Below are positions 5,398 to 8,298 of a stretch of 8,298 nt of DNA, one piece after another. Positions within the stretch are counted from its first letter, which is position 1; every line of letters starts with the position of its first letter. The DNA is from JAIQFL01 sp035295745 (lineage in GTDB: Bacteria > Acidobacteriota > Terriglobia > Bryobacterales > Bryobacteraceae), in assembly GCA_035295745.1 (NCBI GenBank), contig DATGIL010000024.1, forward strand, positions 1 to 8,298, read 5' to 3'. Below the pieces are notes generated by a model. That model saw only the letters and a program-made list of their open reading frames with translations. It had not been told where the DNA came from and ran no database searches. Position numbers and translations under genes: made by a program.

Positions 5398-8298
5398 ATG
5401 TTTCGAAGGGCAGAAGCGGCCGTCTTTCTGCTCACCGCGTTAGCTGCATGGGCTGAACGACTGCCGATCCGGGTTTATGGGACTGCCGACGGTCTGTCCA
5501 GCACCAATCTGAACTGCATCGTTCGCGACTCCCGCGGCTTCCTGTGGTTTTGTACCACTGAAGGCCTGTCGCGGTTCGACGGTTACACCTTTACGAACTA
5601 CGCTTTCGGCGAGGGTGGAACCATTCGCGCAAAGGTGGGCCGTGCGGCTGTCGATTTCCTGGAAACCAAAAACGGGGAGTTATGGGTAGCGGCCCCGCGC
5701 GCCCTATGCCGCTTCAATACCTTTCCCGCGGCCGGTAATGCACTCTCAGAATGTTATCAGCCGGCTGGACTCCCCTCTGAGGGACATGTGTCACGAATTG
5801 CCGAAGCCGCGGACGGAAACATCTGGCTGCTGCACAATGGCGGTCTTTTCCGATTTGTCCGCACGGAGCGCCGCTTCGAGTCTGTCGATGTGGGTAGGCC
5901 TGAGTGGTGGACCAACCTGATGCAGGATTCCGATGGCAGTCTCTGGCTGGGCGCAGAACGGGTTCTGGCTCACCGGCTGCCGAATGGCGCCTTGGAGCGT
6001 TTTGGGGAAGGGGAAGGTTTGCCAGTCGATTCCGGCCATTACTTTCGAGTCAGTTCCTTTCTGCGCGACCGCGAGGGACGGTTGTGGATCGGCACCTGGC
6101 AGGGTCTGTGCCTGATGACAGCGCATCCTAAGCCTGGTGTGCGCGCGGTGGAGCATGTGTATACGGTCCACGACGGGCTGCCCGGAAATGTCGTCTTAGA
6201 CATATTCCAATCGCGCGATGGCAAGCTGTGGGTAGGCAACGAAAAAGGGTTGAGCGAGTGGAGCGCTCTCGAAAACCGGTTTCGCAGCTACACCGCGCGC
6301 AAGGGTTTCAACCTGTATGGTGTCGATGGACCAGCGCTCGCCGATCTGGCGGAGGACTCCAGCGGGGATCTATGGATGTCCGGACCAACCCGCCTGGCGA
6401 GCCGCAGCTTCATCTCTTACAGCACTGTAGATGGGCTGAATAGCAACGAGATCAAGGCTATTTTCGAGGACCACGATGGCCGGCTCATCGCCATTTCCGC
6501 CGATCCGCGGCCGCGCCATTTGAACGTCTTCGACGGCGAGGCGTTTCACCCGGTTTTGCCCCGCCTGCCCGGCTGGATCCACGATTTCACGTGGGGGCAG
6601 AGCCAAGTCCACTTCCAGGACCATACCGGCGCCTGGTGGGTTGCCGGCAGCGGCGGCGTGTGCCGTTATCCAAAAGTGGGCCGCGTGGAGGAGTTGGCCC
6701 ACACTCTGCCGGAAAGGATCTACACCACGCGCGATGGCCTTCCCGGTGTCGACATCTTCCGGTTGTTTGAAGATTCGCGGGGCGACGTGTGGATCTCGGC
6801 GATCGGAAGTGACACGGTCTCGCGCTGGTCACGTGCTACCGATCACATCGAAGTCTTTAGTCACGGGGAAAGAGGCAGGGCGCTGGGTACGCCCATCGCA
6901 TTTGTCGAAGACCGCGCGGGCGATGTTTGGATGAGCTTCTACTGGCACGATCTGGCTCGTTACCGCAAAGGCCGTTTCGAGGTCTTCACCACTGCCGAGG
7001 GAGTGCCAGAGGGATCGCTGCCGGCGTTGTTCGTCGACCACGCAGGACGCCTGTGGATGGCGTCCCGAGGACAAGGCTTGGCCCGGCTGGACAATCCCTC
7101 GGCCGAACGGCTGCAATTCCGTTTCTACGGCATGGAGGCCGGGCTTTCCAGCAACGAAATCTCGTGCATCACCGAGGACCGATGGGGCAGGATCTACGCA
7201 GGCAACCCGCGGGGAATCGACCAACTGGACCCGGACAGTGGACGGTTCCGGCATTACGACGAATCAGCGGGGATCCTGACGCCAGGCAAATTGGCTGCGG
7301 CTTATCGCGATCGCCACGGGAATCTCTGGTTTGGTGGTGAGACCCTGTCGAAATTCGTGCCGGAACCGGACGATGCGAATCGGCCGCCTCCTCCCATCCG
7401 CATTACCCGTATACGCGCGCGCGGTGGATGGTATCCGATTTCCGAACTGGGACAGAGCACAGTGGATGGGATCCGCTTACACGCGGCGGAGAACTCGATC
7501 CGGTTCGAGTTCGCGAGCCTGAACTTCGATGCCGGAGAGAACATCCGGTTCCAATACAAGCTGGAAGGCAGCCCGCAGGATTGGAGTCTTCCCTCGGGGT
7601 CGCGCACGGTAGATTTCGCCAGCTTGTCGTCCGGCTCCTATCGTTTCCTGGTCAGAGCGGTGAATGCGGAAGGACTGATCAGCGAACCGGCTGCTTCCGT
7701 GGCCTTCGTCGTCCTGCCGCCGGTCTGGCAGAGGTGGTGGTTCGTAATACTTGTGGCCACGGGATTGTCGATGACGATTTTAGGCGCGCATCGCTACCGC
7801 CTCCGCCAACTGCTGGAGATGGAGCGGGTGCGCACGCGGATCGCTACGGATCTCCACGACGATATCGGATCCAGCCTGACGCAGATCGCGATCCTGAGCG
7901 AGGTGGCGCGGCGAAGCCCGGCTGCGGACTCCACAGAGCGCGTGGAACCGCTAATGCACATCGCCGACCTGTCGCGGGAATTGGTGGATTCGATGAGCGA
8001 TATCGTGTGGGCGATCAATCCGAAGAGGGACCACCTGAGTGACCTCGAACATCGCATGCGGCGCTTTGCGAGCGATGTTCTGGCCTCGCGCGACATCGAG
8101 TTCGACTTCGTGGCTCCGGCGGAAGGGCAGACGCCGGTGCGCACGGAGGTGCGGCGACATGTGTTCCTGATTTTCAAGGAATGCGTCCACAACATGGTGC
8201 GGCATGCGGGCTGCCGGAAGGTGCGGATCGAGATGCTGATGCGCGGCGGCAGCCTGGTTCTGCGCATGAGCGACGATGGCAAGGGCTTTGCGCAGGAG
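5398..8298 (+). CDS. Two-component sensor histidine kinase: double Reg_prop beta-propeller, Y_Y_Y, HisKA_3, HATPase (3' end past window edge)
   Basis: This is a membrane sensor kinase open from the ATG to the right edge (967 codons). Continued through the terminal repeat to the stop at 264 it has 1010 residues. An in-frame TAG at 5386-5388 makes 5398 the most upstream ATG. Domains in order: signal peptide (MFRRAEAAVFLLTALAAWA); 14 two-component propeller (Reg_prop-like) repeats over about residues 20-690, each of the form 'D..G.LW.G....GL.RF', enough for two seven-bladed propellers; a Y_Y_Y domain at about 699-776 (NSIRFEFASLNFDAGENIRF, then YKLEG and W); one transmembrane helix at about 780-797; and a HisKA_3-type dimerisation region with DLHDDIGSSLTQI, phospho-acceptor His820. 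The HATPase N-box is at 928-932 (E928, N932) and G1 DDGKGF at 959-964. The architecture resembles the periplasmic sensor half of Bacteroides hybrid systems, but no receiver or DNA-binding domain is fused. HisKA_3 kinases normally signal to a NarL/LuxR-type regulator, and none is in the window. The ligand is unknown. Confidence 0.95.
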   Translation, partial: MFRRAEAAVFLLTALAAWAERLPIRVYGTADGLSSTNLNCIVRDSRGFLWFCTTEGLSRFDGYTFTNYAFGEGGTIRAKVGRAAVDFLETKNGELWVAAPRALCRFNTFPAAGNALSECYQPAGLPSEGHVSRIAEAADGNIWLLHNGGLFRFVRTERRFESVDVGRPEWWTNLMQDSDGSLWLGAERVLAHRLPNGALERFGEGEGLPVDSGHYFRVSSFLRDREGRLWIGTWQGLCLMTAHPKPGVRAVEHVYTVHDGLPGNVVLDIFQSRDGKLWVGNEKGLSEWSALENRFRSYTARKGFNLYGVDGPALADLAEDSSGDLWMSGPTRLASRSFISYSTVDGLNSNEIKAIFEDHDGRLIAISADPRPRHLNVFDGEAFHPVLPRLPGWIHDFTWGQSQVHFQDHTGAWWVAGSGGVCRYPKVGRVEELAHTLPERIYTTRDGLPGVDIFRLFEDSRGDVWISAIGSDTVSRWSRATDHIEVFSHGERGRALGTPIAFVEDRAGDVWMSFYWHDLARYRKGRFEVFTTAEGVPEGSLPALFVDHAGRLWMASRGQGLARLDNPSAERLQFRFYGMEAGLSSNEISCITEDRWGRIYAGNPRGIDQLDPDSGRFRHYDESAGILTPGKLAAAYRDRHGNLWFGGETLSKFVPEPDDANRPPPPIRITRIRARGGWYPISELGQSTVDGIRLHAAENSIRFEFASLNFDAGENIRFQYKLEGSPQDWSLPSGSRTVDFASLSSGSYRFLVRAVNAEGLISEPAASVAFVVLPPVWQRWWFVILVATGLSMTILGAHRYRLRQLLEMERVRTRIATDLHDDIGSSLTQIAILSEVARRSPAADSTERVEPLMHIADLSRELVDSMSDIVWAINPKRDHLSDLEHRMRRFASDVLASRDIEFDFVAPAEGQTPVRTEVRRHVFLIFKECVHNMVRHAGCRKVRIEMLMRGGSLVLRMSDDGKGFAQE
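8167..8298. repeat. Right copy of 132-bp exact terminal direct repeat
   Basis: This is identical to bases 1-132 and in the same orientation. It covers the kinase codons from LIFKECVHN to FAQE, including the N-box and G1 box. The kinase frame continues from this copy into 133-264 without a break, giving a complete HATPase domain. That is what closing the window into a circle would predict. Confidence 0.97.

Noticed and set aside
7428..8042. A 204-codon forward frame inside the kinase.
   Set aside because: It is a different frame from the Y_Y_Y, membrane helix and H-box motifs, which are unmistakable in the kinase frame.
7794..8282. A 162-codon minus-strand frame opposite the kinase transmitter domain.
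   Set aside because: It is Arg/Ser-rich mirror sequence of the conserved HisKA_3/HATPase coding strand, with no independent support.
1..8298. CRISPR array, tRNA, rRNA, retron or other reverse-transcriptase system, toxin-antitoxin pair.
   Set aside because: No regularly spaced repeats, tRNA-like cloverleaf, rRNA sequence, reverse-transcriptase motif or small gene pair was seen on either strand.

Overview
The window looks like DNA from an Acidobacteriota member of the Candidatus Solibacter / Bryobacterales type. The clues are three families that are strongly expanded there: a C-terminal domain resembling TIGR03437 ('Solibacter C-terminal domain'), a remnant of a TIGR03435-type soil-associated protein, and a very large periplasmic beta-propeller/Y_Y_Y sensor histidine kinase. 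The taxonomic call rests on recognising these families, not on a search.

The first 132 bases (1-132) are identical to the last 132 (8167-8298), and the repeat begins and ends exactly at the window edges. The simplest reading is a closed circular sequence of 8166 bp with its join inside the kinase gene. A tandem duplication, or two near-identical kinase genes collapsed during assembly, would look the same. No replication, partition, mobilisation or recombinase gene is visible, so an autonomous plasmid is not supported by gene content.

Layout, with all genes on the + strand: (a) 1-264, the 3' end of the sensor kinase (ATP-binding domain and stop); (b) about 321-984, a badly decayed IS66-family transposase remnant with several frameshifts, two stop codons and an internal deletion; (c) 985-1158, an intergenic stretch with a near-consensus -10 box very close to the next ATG; (d) 1159-4737, an intact 1192-residue secreted FG-GAP/VCBS-repeat protein with a TIGR03437-like C-terminus; (e) 4841-5314, a TIGR03435-family gene that is open from end to end but has lost its middle and carries a frameshift; (f) 5398-8298, the sensor kinase, which runs off the right edge and, if the ends are joined, finishes at 264 as a 1010-residue protein.

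The kinase should sense a periplasmic signal through 14 recognisable propeller blades (two seven-bladed propellers) and a Y_Y_Y domain, then autophosphorylate on His820. The response regulator usually found beside such kinases is absent; the space after the kinase stop is occupied by the transposase remnant. Whether the kinase controls the secreted FG-GAP protein cannot be told from the sequence. The window reads as two intact large genes among decaying accessory DNA. I see no convincing new defence or mobile system. The circular closure and the orphan kinase are the points most worth checking.
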